The notes under the pieces: generated by a model
Seen by the model: the letters and a program-made list of their open reading frames with translations, nothing else
Told to the model about the DNA's origin: nothing
The model's database searches: none
Program-made: the position numbers and the translations under genes
Shown: piece by piece, positions 10,643 through 21,947 of the stretch
Layout of the letters: each line of letters opens with the position of its first letter
How positions within the stretch are numbered: the first letter of the stretch is position 1
NCBI GenBank assembly: GCA_006503535.1
Contig: QYRS01000002.1
Coordinates: 1,302,001-1,366,000, forward strand
Length of the DNA stretch: 64,000 nucleotides
Direction of reading: 5' to 3'
Source: Arthrinium phaeospermum
Taxonomy: Eukaryota; Ascomycota; Sordariomycetes; Amphisphaeriales; Apiosporaceae

Positions 10643-11767
10643 TTATATGATGTCTCCTCCAAATCCTCCGAAGCCACCATAAGGGTTATTGCCGCCACCT
10701 GGTCTGTGGCCACCGAGCCTTGGCATACCGCCGGGTCCTAAGGGGTCAAAACGGGCTCCGGGTGGCGCTTGAGGATCGTAAGGCTCGCCGCCAATACCGC
10801 CACCGCCGATGTCTCCAAAGGTAGGATGCATTCCGCGATGCCCACCAGGGCGAGGCAGTCCTCCAAGGCTTGGTCGGAAGGGATCGTTGGGTCCCAGGCC
10901 AGGCGGATTCAGGTCATCCGCGCCAAGATTACCAAACGGCGACGCGCCTGGAGGGAATCCGCGTGGTGGCCTGTTGATCTCAAGCTCATCTTCGAAATCG
11001 GGAGGAGGAAAGTCTCCTGCTGGCACTGGACGGCGCGGAGGGGGGTCAACAGGGCCGCCGTATGGGTTGGGTTGTGCAGGCGGAGGCATGGGCTGGGGCA
11101 TGACTGGCTGTCGAGGTGGACGGCGCCCTGCGCCTTCAGCATCTTCTCTTGCGGCCCTGTCGTCGGGGCTCTCCTCATATCCCTCCTTTTGCAAAGACGG
11201 CAGTAGCTTCTGGATGATGTTGATCTTGATCAGGCTGGCCAAGTCAGTAATCCGAGCTTCGTTGATGAAAACTGCCTGGAGTTTCTGGGACAGGTCGCTC
11301 CGATCCTCAGTCTGATCCTCGGTCGAATCAGTTGTCAGTGTGATCCGGACAGGCAAGGCGCCGTTTGATATAAAGTCCTTGATTGTGACTTCGACACGAG
11401 CAATGCGATCATCATCGATCGCTAAGCCACGGATCTCGGCCTTGCCACCCATGCGGTCAACCTTGAGAACGAAGCGTAGGGCTGACTGTGAGTGGGCGTA
11501 GACGAAGGTGCAGTTGTTGAACGACGCGTTCCAGTTCTCTGGCAGGCGCGGCGCAAGGTCCCGGCACCTTGCTTCATCATTTTTGGACTCGTCGAAGCCA
11601 GTCAGGCGGAAGCCTAGGGAAGCCATGCAGGCGTGTGCGAAAAGTGCGAGAGCGTCATGGGAGCTGCTCAGATCGGATGTTGTATCGCCTTGCGTGTGCG
11701 TGGGAAGAGCGTCTGCCATGCCCTGGAGAAGGGCAGACGGACTTAACGGGTTCGTAGACATGGTCAA
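10643..11767 (-). CDS. PI31-type proteasome regulator (FUB1-like)
   Basis: Single exon, 374 aa. PI31/Fub1 binds the 20S proteasome and modulates its activity and assembly. The N-terminal half (about residues 30-180) matches the PI31 fold: HDALALFAHACMASLGFRLTG, WNASFNNCTFVYAHSQSALRF and the following beta strands ending in AVFINEARI. The C-terminal half is the typical Pro/Gly-rich disordered tail, with the conserved block GADDLNPPGLGPNDPFRPSL and the Gly-rich end GGFGGFGGDII. A second ATG two codons in (MSTNPLS) could be the real start. Strand and neighbours show no operon-like logic. Confidence 0.88.
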   Translation of the reverse strand: MTMSTNPLSPSALLQGMADALPTHTQGDTTSDLSSSHDALALFAHACMASLGFRLTGFDESKNDEARCRDLAPRLPENWNASFNNCTFVYAHSQSALRFVLKVDRMGGKAEIRGLAIDDDRIARVEVTIKDFISNGALPVRITLTTDSTEDQTEDRSDLSQKLQAVFINEARITDLASLIKINIIQKLLPSLQKEGYEESPDDRAAREDAEGAGRRPPRQPVMPQPMPPPAQPNPYGGPVDPPPRRPVPAGDFPPPDFEDELEINRPPRGFPPGASPFGNLGADDLNPPGLGPNDPFRPSLGGLPRPGGHRGMHPTFGDIGGGGIGGEPYDPQAPPGARFDPLGPGGMPRLGGHRPGGGNNPYGGFGGFGGDII

Positions 11768-12235
11768 GTATGTGGACGAGCTAGGTATTCTAGTTCGGTG
11801 ATCGTCGTCAAATGCGATGCACTAAATGCGCAATAGGATATGGTTTGATGGATGAAGGTGACGGTTTGGAGAATTATGGGAAATTTCATAGAGTCAGAGC
11901 CAAAGAAGGGAAGCTGACTGCATTTATATATGCTTTCGCATACAAAGTTCTGTAAGTACCTGGTGCAAACAGAAGATGATGGACGTTGTACATGGAGACG
12001 TTTGGTAATTATGTCATCTACTCGGTGCCTGCAGCTCACTAAGCGTGGGGTAAATGAGGGGCACCAGACCCGAAGCTAAAGTACCTACAGCTGCAAGTGC
12101 TTTGGGCATCCGTCTGCCCTTCTAGAATCCAGCACAATTGCTGGCTATCTCACTTGATGGAGAACCAGACTTTTGCCAGCTACCGGAATACATAAACACA
12201 TAGCAATCCACATCAGCTCTACCAATATCCCGAAG
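11768..12235. other. Intergenic between the PI31 and dynamin-like genes
   Basis: Promoter side of the PI31 gene and 3' side of the dynamin-like gene. No further gene is seen. Confidence 0.5.
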
Positions 12236-14507
12236 TTAGACTGCGCGAATACCAGAGCGGGCCGTGAAAGCATCAAGACTCTGAAGACCCTGCTCAAGGA
12301 TCCCCAACTTCTTCGTCACTTCGTTCCTCTCGGTTATGGTGCTGTCGTCTTCGGATCCCAGCCGGTCGATCTGATCATCTGAGAGATCCCAGACGACACC
12401 CGGCGATAGTCTAGTATTTATTGTCAGTTCTTTGCCCCAACTATGTAGGTGATGATGATTTAAAACTTACACATCTGGGAGTTTCTGGATTAGGCAAGCC
12501 TCAACTGCATTAACGCTGACATCATCGGTGAATTTCTTCAGGGCGACCTAGGAGCTGTGTGAGTACGCATGCCAACGCAACGCCAGTATGACGAGTGTTT
12601 CTTACAGTATAGTATGCTGCAGCAACATCGGCAGCAAGGGAAGCAGAGTACTTCCGCACATCAGGACGTGTGCCTTCTTCCAGATTCATAAGAAGTGCCT
12701 TCAACGGCACATCATCTTGTAGGCTGCCATCCATCTCATGACGAGTCCGGTCGATAACCCCGAGGGTAAGCTGATCAAAATTACGACTATGCCGGTCATC
12801 TTGGATTTTCTGGACCGTGTCGGTGAGGTAGTCGTTGTAGGTGATCGGATGGATTGATAGGTGAGGCATCAGTAACTCGTCCAATTTTGCCTTCAGATCC
12901 TTCCTGAGCTGGTGCAGCGCAGGTTGGATCAACCCTTTCATCAGGCGGCCATGTGTATTCTGGTCGCATATCTCAGAAACCATCTTGTTGAATGTAGTCG
13001 CCGCTGCTTCATGGATTTCCTCAACCAGGTTGGTGGTGATGGCCTCCCAGGGCTTGCACTGTCGAGCGAAGAGATCACCGACAACCAGAGGATTATAGGT
13101 GCCAGGCAGCTCCCGTCCTCTGCATTCCTCCATAAGTTCTTCCACGACGTTGAGATAATCGGTTCTGTTCATATACTTGTACCTTGAAGTACGGTTCGGG
13201 TGAAGGCCTGACTCAACTATCTCCAGAGCGTGTCCATCGATACGCATCTTTTCAGCATACTTGGCAAGTATCTTTTGCACATTTGCTCGAAGGCGTCTCT
13301 CGAAGGCATCAGGCTGGCCAGGGTAGGACTCGAAGAACAAGTCGGCGTATACCCCGTCAATGGAAGCCCGCACCAGGACTGCAAGTTGACTTCCAATCTT
13401 GTGAAGATAGTGGTGCTTCTCCCTCGGCGTGCTTCGAGATTTCCCCAGTTGCTTCAGTTTGCTTGAACAGTCCTTTATTCCGGATTGTACCTCGGACTTG
13501 ACTCCTGGAAGGCCTATGCGTATCTGGTTCCAGAGAGCCTCCCGTAACCTGTCTCGCAAGGCTTCCACGCCGAGCTGCGAAGAGTCGAGAACTTGCCAGG
13601 CCGAGCTGGAGAAGAAATCAGACTCTCTTTCGTCTCGTTCTTCTGGGGTATCGTCAGAAGTTGTATGGCTTTTGTTGCGCAGAACATGCCAGCCCAGTGT
13701 CAGCTTCACATTCCCGTTTTGGGCCAACTCGATGTAATATCTTTCGCTTTCCGAGCCTTGATCGATTCTGTCTGGCTTGGTAATAAGGCCCAGAGTTCGT
13801 GTTCCTGATGGATCAATCTTGCGTGCGAACTTGGTCACCGGCTGGTTGGCGAAAGAGTTGTCGGCTGAAACCACGGCCAAGATGATACTGCGGCGTTGCT
13901 TCATGTAGGACACCACCAAGTTCTCGACCAGAGACGCATCATCATCTGACTGGTTCTTGTCCGAAGCACCGAACAGGCCAGGCAGGTCGACGAGCGTCAG
14001 GTTTGGTGCATTTGGAGATGTGCTTTCGATACGGAGCACATCCGTGCTGAACACTTTTGAGTCTTCTCCGTCGCCAAGCCCCATGACGCTCTTGGCCGAC
14101 TCGATAATCTTTGCAAAGTCATCCTGCTCTGTTGCACCTTCTGAGAAGGCAGAGAGTTTGATCCTGTCCTCCTCGTTTCTGCTGGCGCCCGGCTGGATGT
14201 GGACCTTGATCTCAGGCTTATCGCCGCGTCGCAAGACCAGCTCCGTGGCAAAGCGAGTACAGAGTCCCTCGCTGGTTGGAAATGCAATGCCCGAGATTGC
14301 TTCGAGGGTGGAGCTTTTGCCCGAGGACTGGCTACCACAAACGATGATCTGGGGGAGGTCAACATAATGGCTGACACCATGGGATCGGAGAGAGTCAACG
14401 ATGTCGAGGAGGTCGCGATGGTTGCTGGACTGGATGAAGCCAGATGTCTTTTGGGAGATCTGCTCTGCCAGATCTCGCCGTTCGTCATCGTTCACAAGAC
14501 GACCCAT
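12236..14507 (-). CDS. Dynamin superfamily GTPase, fungal Mx-like
   Basis: complement(12236..12410, 12471..12547, 12606..14507); 717 aa. Motifs: G1 GSQSSGKSS (58-66), G3 DLPG (174-177) and G4 TKPD (243-246), then the dynamin middle/stalk region. A C-terminal GTPase effector domain (GED) was recovered by splicing two small 3' exons: AAYYT/VALKKFTDDVSVNAVEACL and then KLPDV/LSPGVVWDLSDDQIDRL. Both junctions close the frame. There is no pleckstrin-homology or proline-rich domain, so it is not a classical dynamin; the layout matches the many Mx-like GTPases of filamentous ascomycetes, whose cellular roles are mostly undefined. VPS1 and DNM1 are less likely because the N-terminal sequence differs and the stalk is short. 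No membrane segment is seen. Confidence 0.87.
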
Positions 14508-15661
14508 GATTACAAAGCGCGGTTGGCGGGGAAAGTAATTTGATGTTCCATGAGGTGGCCGAAGTACTTGAAGGGGGTAAGTAGGAGGGTAAAAGACTCG
14601 GCTAGATAGCTATTGATATAATCCTATGTTGATGCTCTGTGAATTCCCATTTGACGAGGCAGGCGCGAGGCAACTGCCGAATACCTTGGTACGCTACTGC
14701 AGCATCCCAGGTATTCAGTTTTGTTTGTAAGAAACGCCTCAGGCGTTTCCACTCTGAGGCATTACATGCGTAGTCATTACACCAAGCCTTTTAGGGAAGA
14801 AGGAAGCCAGGCTGGCTGCCAGGTAGGCGAGAACATGTCCCAAAGAACCAATTTCATCCCTAAAAGTTATGCCACATTTTAACGAGATGATCTTAGGACA
14901 TTCGGGAAAGTCTAGTATCGCAGGACCCTTGCTTTGAGCCAGAGCGCCAAGAAGGGCCATAGTATATTTTGGGGGGTCTACTTGACGTGGGAGCGTTAGG
15001 TAGATTCTCAATGCCGAATTTCATTGATGCTTCGTTGCTAGACAAAATCCGTAGTTGTATACTTTAGGGTACACTGAGATCATCCTGGTATCTTGCCAGC
15101 CGAGACGTCGACGGCACCCGACTACAACACCTTGGCGCTTCCTCAAGCTACACAAAAGTCATGAGTCCAAAGCCAATATCCAGTACCCAGCGTGCCAAAC
15201 ACATGCGATTTGCGATTTGCACATACCAAAATGCAAGTGCTGTGTTAGTGGGGTGCACAATAAGCCTTGAGAGTGGATATAATAGCTTGGCCCCCACGTC
15301 TGGGGTGTTTGAGCAACTGTATACCTCCTAGTATCGATCTCAGCAGGTCTCTCTCTCTCTCTCTCTTCCAGGACATACGTAAAGCTATATTTCAAAGAAG
15401 TCAATCTCCTTCAATCATAGCACATTTCGAATATATCATGGATTGCCTTTCGCCTACTCGGGCCTCCCACATATAGTCTCAGGGGTGCCCATAGGCTCCT
15501 ATATAGGTTAGGGTCCGGAACCAACCGAACTCCGTCTACCTCGTGCATGTATCCATTCCTTAGGGCCCTAACCCACTTACTGGAAGGGTTAAAAAATGTC
15601 ATTCCTTACGGTGGTGGGGTATTTAGTTTTTCAAAAAGGATCAACTTTCATCAAACAACAA
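14508..15661. other. Intergenic upstream of the dynamin-like gene
   Basis: No credible exon. It contains a (CT)n tract at 15348-15366 and the 5' flank of the tRNA gene. Confidence 0.5.
15348..15366. repeat. (TC)n microsatellite
   Basis: Uninterrupted CT/TC dinucleotide run of about 19 nt. Confidence 0.9.
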
Positions 15662-15750
15662 GGCCTGGTGGCGAAATGGTATCGCGTCAGATTTCGGTTC
15701 ACCGATCTCTATTCCTCTGAAGATTGCGGGTTCGAATCCCGTCTGGGTCG
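15662..15750 (+). tRNA. tRNA-Arg (anticodon UCG) with a 17-nt intron
   Basis: A full cloverleaf can be drawn. The acceptor stem pairs GGCCTGG with CTGGGTC (with G-U pairs), followed by discriminator G. The D arm starts TGGCGAAATGG and matches an A box. The anticodon stem is TCAGA/TCTGA. The T arm has GCGGG-TTCGAAT-CCCGT, giving a perfect B box GGTTCGAATCC. The anticodon loop is expanded: TTTCGG, then 17 nt (15698-15714), then C. The intron sits at the canonical position after base 37, and the anticodon TCG is at 15694-15696, reading CGA. A T-rich run follows immediately, as expected for a Pol III terminator. The CCA end is not encoded. Confidence 0.92.
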
Positions 15751-15770
15751 ATTCTTTTGCCTCTCGAGGC
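15751..15770 (+). terminator. Pol III terminator of the tRNA gene
   Basis: The sequence ATTCTTTTGCC directly after the discriminator base contains a T4 run, the usual RNA polymerase III stop signal. Confidence 0.6.
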
Positions 15771-16125
15771 TGTTCATTACTGTTCTTTTTGCCCTGTTGG
15801 AGGCCATGGTCGTGTGAGTTGAGCCAGCGGCAGTATACAGCTATCCTCAGCGGATAGGCTGGGTGCTGGGTGCCGCCGAAGTATTGCGGCGGGTGTACAG
15901 AGGACTCAGTACACAGTAAGGATACCAACTCAGTCTATGCGAAGTTGTAATTTATTATTCGAATATGAAACATTGAAATGCGTTTGGGCAGATCTTTTGC
16001 TTTGGGTGGGGTGTGTCGGGGGACCTTTCCTTTATACCAGGGCAGCTGGACGAGTACCAGATTCTTCAGCTCGGATCCAGGATTGGTGTTATTATAGAGA
16101 AGGCGAAGCCGGAACACTGTTTGGT
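15771..16125. other. Intergenic
   Basis: Short spacer between the tRNA and the 3' end of the SRPBCC gene; nothing recognised. Confidence 0.4.
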
Positions 16126-16763
16126 TCAGCTAGCCCTTCTCTCGCACTCGGCTTTGATGTCCTCGTTGAACATATCCCAGCCAGGGCCATGGTCCCACTG
16201 CTTCTTCTTCCCCAGACGGAGAGGTACGGACAAGGGCCCCGTCCAGTCCTCTTTCTGGACGAAAAGCGTGCTGCCCGGCGTCTTCTCGCTCGGCAAGACG
16301 TGGAAATAATGGCGTCCAACTAAGAGCCCCCATAGACTGCCGTCCCAGGTGAACGAGTTCTCCGTAATGTCCTGGATATGCCAGCCGGCAGTTGATTAGT
16401 CGGGGCTCTACATGGCAAATTGGAGGGAAGTTTATGCTCCGAGGAGAGACCGATATAATGTCTCACTTACCACGAGGGTTGGTCGGAACGACATGCCGCC
16501 CAGATCAACCCGGAGGCTGTCGCCGGGCTTCAGGTCTTGTACACTCCTGTCTGCCGTGATGGACCAACGGGACTTGTGTGTCCAGTCTCGGTATCGAGGG
16601 AAGTCCATAAGCTGGGAAACGAGGTCAGCAGGGTCTCGCGTTTGTTTGTGGATGACGTATCATGCCAGATACTTACGACAGTTCGAACCAGTGCAGGCGG
16701 CGCCCGTATCTCGATCTCGGCTCTGTTGAAGATTGGCTCCGACAGCCCCATGCTTCTCAACAT
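16126..16763 (-). CDS. Small SRPBCC/START-like lipid-binding-fold protein
   Basis: complement(16126..16371, 16471..16611, 16677..16763); 157 aa, normal for a single SRPBCC domain. The N-terminal strand AEIEIRAPPALVRTV is followed by LMDFPRYRDWTHKSRWSI, the typical helix after strand 1 in polyketide-cyclase/SRPBCC proteins (xPxxVWxxLxDFxxYxxW). Then come GDSLRVDLGGMSFRPTLV, FTWDGSLWGLLVGRHYFHV and a C-terminal helix (WDMFNEDIKAECERRAS). All junctions close the frame and both introns have GTAAGT donors. The start is the first ATG after an in-frame stop. Members bind small hydrophobic ligands; the ligand here is unknown. The gene was not visible as one long frame because its exons are short. Confidence 0.75.
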
Positions 16764-17393
16764 ATTGAAACTCGTTAATGAGATTTAGGTGGAATGGGTT
16801 TGGACGTTTATGGATCTTGATATGGGTTGTTGGTGGTCGAAGCCCGTTCCAAGAGGGGTTCGGTACTTTAACGTGGACAGAACGTTGAAAGATAGGCGTG
16901 GGACGAAGTTCGATGTGTTCACTATAGTAATTACTAACAAGTCTTCCTTGATATATCACTTATATCGTCGGATGAACGGTAGTTTATATTCTGCCTGGCA
17001 ATTGAACGGAATCCCATGCGGCGCGGGTTCGGCGTGGGCTCGGGACAATTGAAGCGAAACTCGGCCGAATATGTGGCTGGAAAACGAACGCTACCGAGAG
17101 TCTTATATCCAGCTGAACCTTGTCACCAAATAATACATTGGCTTATTACTACCAGGTCTTATAACATGCACACTTCATGACACTTGGATTTCGCAGAAGA
17201 TTAGGGGTCTTGGACAAGTTGTATGCGATCGAACTACCTAGAGATTACATGACAAACATCTTACAATATACACCAATACCCTTTTCCATAGATACAATTA
17301 CACAGACAAAGGAAAAACCCGGTCCGGACACGGGCTAAATTGGAAAAACAAGGAAAATAACAGTCGAAGGGGCTCAGCCACATATACAACCCC
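16764..17393. other. Intergenic between the SRPBCC and coiled-coil genes
   Basis: AT-richer sequence. No gene, repeat or RNA is recognised. Confidence 0.4.
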
Positions 17394-19421
17394 TTACTCG
17401 TCGATACCGACACTGGCCTGTCTGTTGGAGCCGTTGAGCATCTCGTTGGACATACTGGAGCGGGAGAAGAAGCGGCGAACGGTGCGGCTGCCACCACCGC
17501 TGGCGCTCATGCTGCTGGAGGACTTGGCCTGGGCGCGCATCTGCTCCGACATCTGCTCCTCGTAGCGCTCGAGCTCGCGGCACTTCTCCTCGTAGCGGGA
17601 GATGGCCTCGTCGCGCTCGTGGTCGGCCGAGTTGCGCGCCTCGATGGCCTTCTCCTTCTGCTCGCGCGCCTCGCGCAGCATCGTCCGCAGCGTCGTCACC
17701 TCGTACTCGAACTCGCCGTGGCCCTCGGTGTACTCGGTCATGGTCACGCACATCTCCTCGTAGCGCGCCTCGCTCTCGCGCAGCTGCTCCGTCGCCGCGT
17801 CGTGCTTCTCGTTGACCGCCGTGACCTCGGCCTTGAGCGTCGCGATGCTGGTGTGCAGCTGCTCGATCTCGATCTTCAGGTCGCCGCACTTGCTGCGCGC
17901 GCCGTCGCGCTCCGTCTCGATGCGCTCGATGCGCTCGTGGAAGGCGCGGATCGACTCGGTCCGCTCCTTGATGCTGGCCTCGTGGCGGCGGATCGTCTCC
18001 TGGAGCAGGGTGATCTTGCGGTGGTGCTCCTCGGACTTCTTGCGCTCGGTGTGGATGTCGGCGCTGATGCGGTCCTTCTCCACAATGACGGCGCGGAGCT
18101 CTTCCGCCTTCTTCTTCAAGGTCTCGCGGAGCTCAGTCTTCTCAACCTCGAAGTGGCGGATCTCTTCGCGGGTGGATGCCAACTCGCGCTCGGATTGCTC
18201 CCACTTGAGCTTCCACTTGCCGCTGCGGTCTTCGGCGTCCTCCCACTTGCTGTGCCTCTCGTCGGCCTTGCGCTTCAGCTCCTCGAGGGAGTGGTGCAGC
18301 TCGTCCTTCTCGTACTCGACCTTGGAGACGGTTTGCTTGAACTGGTGCAACTCCTGGACCCTCTTCTCGTTCGTCTTGGTGAGCTCCTCAAACTTGCTCG
18401 AGAACTCGTGGCACTTGTGGTTGGCCTTGCGCAGGCTCTCATCAAGCTCGCTCTTCACGTGCAGCCATTCGTGCTTCTCCTTCGTGAGGGCAGTCCTGGC
18501 CTGCTTGACGGATACGAGCTCCTTGTGGGTGGACTCGTGCTTGCTGGTAGCCTCTGTGAAGCCTGCGCGCAGCTCCGAGTACTTCTGGTTGAGGCTGCGG
18601 AGATCACCGTGGTGCTTCTCTGCGTCCTTGCGCGTGTGGGAAAGCTCCTCTTCGCTGGACACGAGCTTCAGCTGGGTGGCTTCCAGCGTCCGCTTCGTCT
18701 CCTCTTGCTCAGTACGGAGCCGTGTGGCCATCTCCTTGTACTCGTGGAGCTCTCGGCGAGTATTGCCGAGGTCAGTGTCGCGGTCGGTGAGCTTCTTCTT
18801 GTACTCGTTGACGCTGGCAAGCACGGTGCTGAACTCGAGGCGCAGCTTGCTAACCTCCTTCTTCTTCTCCTCGTGGTCATGCTGATGCTGAGTAAGTTCC
18901 TTGTCCTTGCTCTCAATGATCTCGGTGTACTCTTCGAACTGCTCCTGCATTCTGTCCATCTCAGAGAGGCAAGATTCTCTCTCGGCGATGAGCTTCGTCC
19001 ATACACCTTTCAAGGAGGTGCTTCGGCGGGAGATGCCGGACATGAGCTCCATGAGGGCAAAGAACTCGCCCTCGCCCTGCAAAGTCAGCTCCTTGGAGAC
19101 CTCGGAGCGGTGGGTTCGCATGAGGCTACCACCGCTGAAGCGGCGCGATACAAATTGACGGCGCGAGGAGCCGCCGAAGGAGGTTCGCACCGACCCGGTA
19201 GGGCTGGAGGACCGAAGAAGGCTGCGCTTGAAGGGGTGGATGCTCATACTCGCACTGGACGAGAACCCGTTCCCCAATTCAGGAGATTGGGAACGGTCCA
19301 TGGTAGAGCCACTGGTCTCCATCTCGGGTGTGATCTCAGTGGTCTGCACCACAGATTGGCCGATCTTGTCCGAAGACATATCGGCGTGGTGGGGGTGACT
19401 GTAGTGAATAGGGCTTTCCAT
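17394..19421 (-). CDS. Large coiled-coil protein of unknown function
   Basis: Single exon, 675 aa. Residues 1-110 are Ser/Arg-rich and disordered (MSIHPFKRSLLRSSSPTGS, RRQFVSRRFSGGS). From about residue 125 to 610 the protein is an almost unbroken Glu/Lys/Leu heptad coiled coil (for example QFEEYTEIIESKDKELTQ, KWKLKWEQSERELASTREE). A short Ser/Gly basic tail ends in RQASVGIDE. There is no membrane segment or catalytic motif. Length and layout would suit a cytoskeletal, septal-pore or organelle tether, but I recognise no specific family. Codon use (GAG, AAG, CTC) is strongly biased and creates a 603-aa antisense shadow ORF. Confidence 0.8.
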   Translation of the reverse strand: MESPIHYSHPHHADMSSDKIGQSVVQTTEITPEMETSGSTMDRSQSPELGNGFSSSASMSIHPFKRSLLRSSSPTGSVRTSFGGSSRRQFVSRRFSGGSLMRTHRSEVSKELTLQGEGEFFALMELMSGISRRSTSLKGVWTKLIAERESCLSEMDRMQEQFEEYTEIIESKDKELTQHQHDHEEKKKEVSKLRLEFSTVLASVNEYKKKLTDRDTDLGNTRRELHEYKEMATRLRTEQEETKRTLEATQLKLVSSEEELSHTRKDAEKHHGDLRSLNQKYSELRAGFTEATSKHESTHKELVSVKQARTALTKEKHEWLHVKSELDESLRKANHKCHEFSSKFEELTKTNEKRVQELHQFKQTVSKVEYEKDELHHSLEELKRKADERHSKWEDAEDRSGKWKLKWEQSERELASTREEIRHFEVEKTELRETLKKKAEELRAVIVEKDRISADIHTERKKSEEHHRKITLLQETIRRHEASIKERTESIRAFHERIERIETERDGARSKCGDLKIEIEQLHTSIATLKAEVTAVNEKHDAATEQLRESEARYEEMCVTMTEYTEGHGEFEYEVTTLRTMLREAREQKEKAIEARNSADHERDEAISRYEEKCRELERYEEQMSEQMRAQAKSSSSMSASGGGSRTVRRFFSRSSMSNEMLNGSNRQASVGIDE

Positions 19422-21947
19422 GGTGATTGATTCAGAAAATGAAGTTGGAATAACTGTGAAGAAGAATGAAGGAAGTGCTTCTCTGTTTGCTGTGCACTGA
19501 TGTGATGGATAAGGGGGATACTGTTTGGCACCGTGGGAGTCGGCATGTATATATAGATGGCTCAGGGGCTTTCTGTTGCTTCAAAGCCGTCGCTTGACGG
19601 ACACTATGCGCGGTGATCTTCCTTTTCCTCCATAGGGAACGCCGGCCAGCCCGTTTCTCTCTCGTCGGAAACATCAACGATGATCAATGATCCGCAAATG
19701 GTTTCCTCTTCTGCGTTGCGCTTGAACGGTCGAGCTGTGCCGCGCATGGTCATCGCCGATGCGAACCTACCCAGGCCGCTGGCATGGACGCTTCTTGGAA
19801 AGACATAGGGGTTTGGTGTTGTTGGAGATGATGCGCTCAGAAGCTCCATCACAGCGTGCCGCACTTACTGTTAGCCAAGAATATATCAACTTCCCGAAGT
19901 GGAAAGTCAGCTAGCCACCGTTGGAGAGACACGGGCTGCGACTATAGGCCAGTGCGCATCGAGATGTCGGCGACCCAAACCGCCCGCCCGTGGGGCTAAC
20001 TCGGACGAGGACATTGATGTATTGACTCTACCGGCCTTCATAGCTCTAGGCTTGTCCCGTTCCGTGTCTTTGTTTTTTTCGTAATAGTTCATGCCTATCA
20101 ATTGCCTGGGTTCAGCAAGCCACCAAGCAAGCTTCCAAGCTTCCCGACTATGGACTCCAACGAGCCGTGTTTTTGTGGACCAGATATTCCGAATATCACA
20201 ACTTCACTCGGGCTTCCCATCCACCGCCAATTTTCACTACACCTGAGTATATCCCACATGATGCAGAATTCCCGGTCGCTGGTATGGCACAGTCAGGCGA
20301 GCGACTCTGTTAAGTGGATGTTGACACAGTCGGGGACGTATCAGGTAAGCGCACTTCATCAAGCTTGCTCTGTAGTACAGCCGAGGTCCTGTTTCGGTGA
20401 CCGCGTAGTTGTGAAATTTCTGGCACTTGGTCTGGCTCATGTCTCAGAAACTGAATATCGTAACCGATGGCATGGAACGCTTTGGGGCTTGTTCTGCTGG
20501 TTTCTGCTCGCGGTAGGCTACTGCGAATCCCGTTCCCGACAACACAGACCGATGTTTGCTTTTATGGCCAAATTTGCGTCAATAGGCGGAAGTCCTGTGT
20601 TCTTTGGGGTTAGTCAACTGCTATATCATATTCTCATGGAGGACTGTGCAGGTTCCGAAGCCACAGTTGCCAATATTGGTAGGGACACTATGTCATAGGG
20701 CGCATCCTCCTGCATCCAATATCAACTCCAGAGCGCCGGCAGTCGGGCAGAACGAAGCATACAACAAGTGCCATACCCAAATGGGCCGCGGTGACTTTGC
20801 TTGTTAGAGGGCTTGACGAACGGCGTCGGAAAGGGGCGGTTTTCGTCATAATGATCAGAATTACGCATCATACATGTATGCCTTGAGGGAAACCATGCCA
20901 TAGCCAGCCAGACAGCTTCGTAGCGCAAACAGTCTGTGGTACGGGTTGCCGACGGGAAGCTTCGTTTGCAGATTGGTGGTCTCGAGTATTGCAACCAAGA
21001 GGCCATCCGAACATGTCAGTGCACGCTCGCTCAAGTCAAGTCCATTGTCAACCAGCGGTCTTGTAGTCAGATAGGTCGAGGCCTTGTTGTACTCTGGAGG
21101 CAACGACAGCCAGTCGCATTACAACCTCGTGGCTGCCCTGTGCCGAGTGAGCCAGCCGCAAGCCGAGAGAAGTTGCATCCTGATACAAGTACCTGCTGCC
21201 CAGATAACAAGCGCTACCACAAGATAGAAGGCATGGAATAAGCAACCCAGGTGCCAGGCAGCGAGTAGGTGGGATTTGGGAACGTTCAGTGTTATGCCTT
21301 CCGCTGACTAGGCCCGAATCGAAGGCTAGGAGTTCAGATTGAGCTGCCAAAGGCCCATATTTGATTGAATGAAGGAATACTATAGCAGATCGCGTGTTGA
21401 TGTGTCGTCGTGATAAGAAATGCACACGGACACACCGAATTCTTCCCAGGCCAGTTTGGCTCCAATGAGAGGAACGGGCTTCGAAACAGACAGACAAGAG
21501 GCAGGCAGGCAGGTCCCTACATGCGTTACGGAGTGGCATAGGAAAGCTTGTCCCCGCAAAAAAAGAGCCACTGAGGAAAGTCGATTCTGGTCAAGTCAAA
21601 GGTTTGGTTGCCTTCTTGCGCTTATCCGCTTAGGTAAGCCACGACGTAACCTCGACTTAGCTCCAACCTAACGATTCCGCGACAACCTTGGAAGTGGTCT
21701 TTCGATTATTTGCAGACGCCCCTCGCCATCCTGAACTCCCTCACAAACCGACCGTCTCGCGAGCAAATACTACACAGCCTCTAGCCTCGAGCAAAGCAAG
21801 AAACCCACGAAGTTCCGGGATCGTTTATATATTTCCTTCGGCACACCTCCATTTCACCTCGAATCCCAACTTGCCCCCCCATCCCTGGCCAGCCATCGGG
21901 GCAACGAAGACAACTTAGAAAAGAAAACAAAACAGGCGGAAGTCACC
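19422..21947. other. 2.5 kb gap without a supported gene
   Basis: Several frames of 60-200 codons exist, the longest at 20102-20698 (+), but they are Cys/aromatic-rich, lack GC3 bias and match no family I know. About 21690-21947 is a pyrimidine- and A-rich leader for the following CUE gene. No transposon, tRNA or long repeat was found. Confidence 0.5.

Noticed and set aside
17619..19430. 603-codon plus-strand ORF (Leu/Val-rich)
   Set aside because: It is exactly antisense to the coiled-coil gene; Leu/Val richness mirrors sense GAG/AAG codons, and the sense protein has convincing heptads.
20102..20698. 198-codon plus-strand ORF in the large gap
   Set aside because: Composition is Cys/Trp/His-rich with no codon bias, no domain and no splice context; treated as chance.
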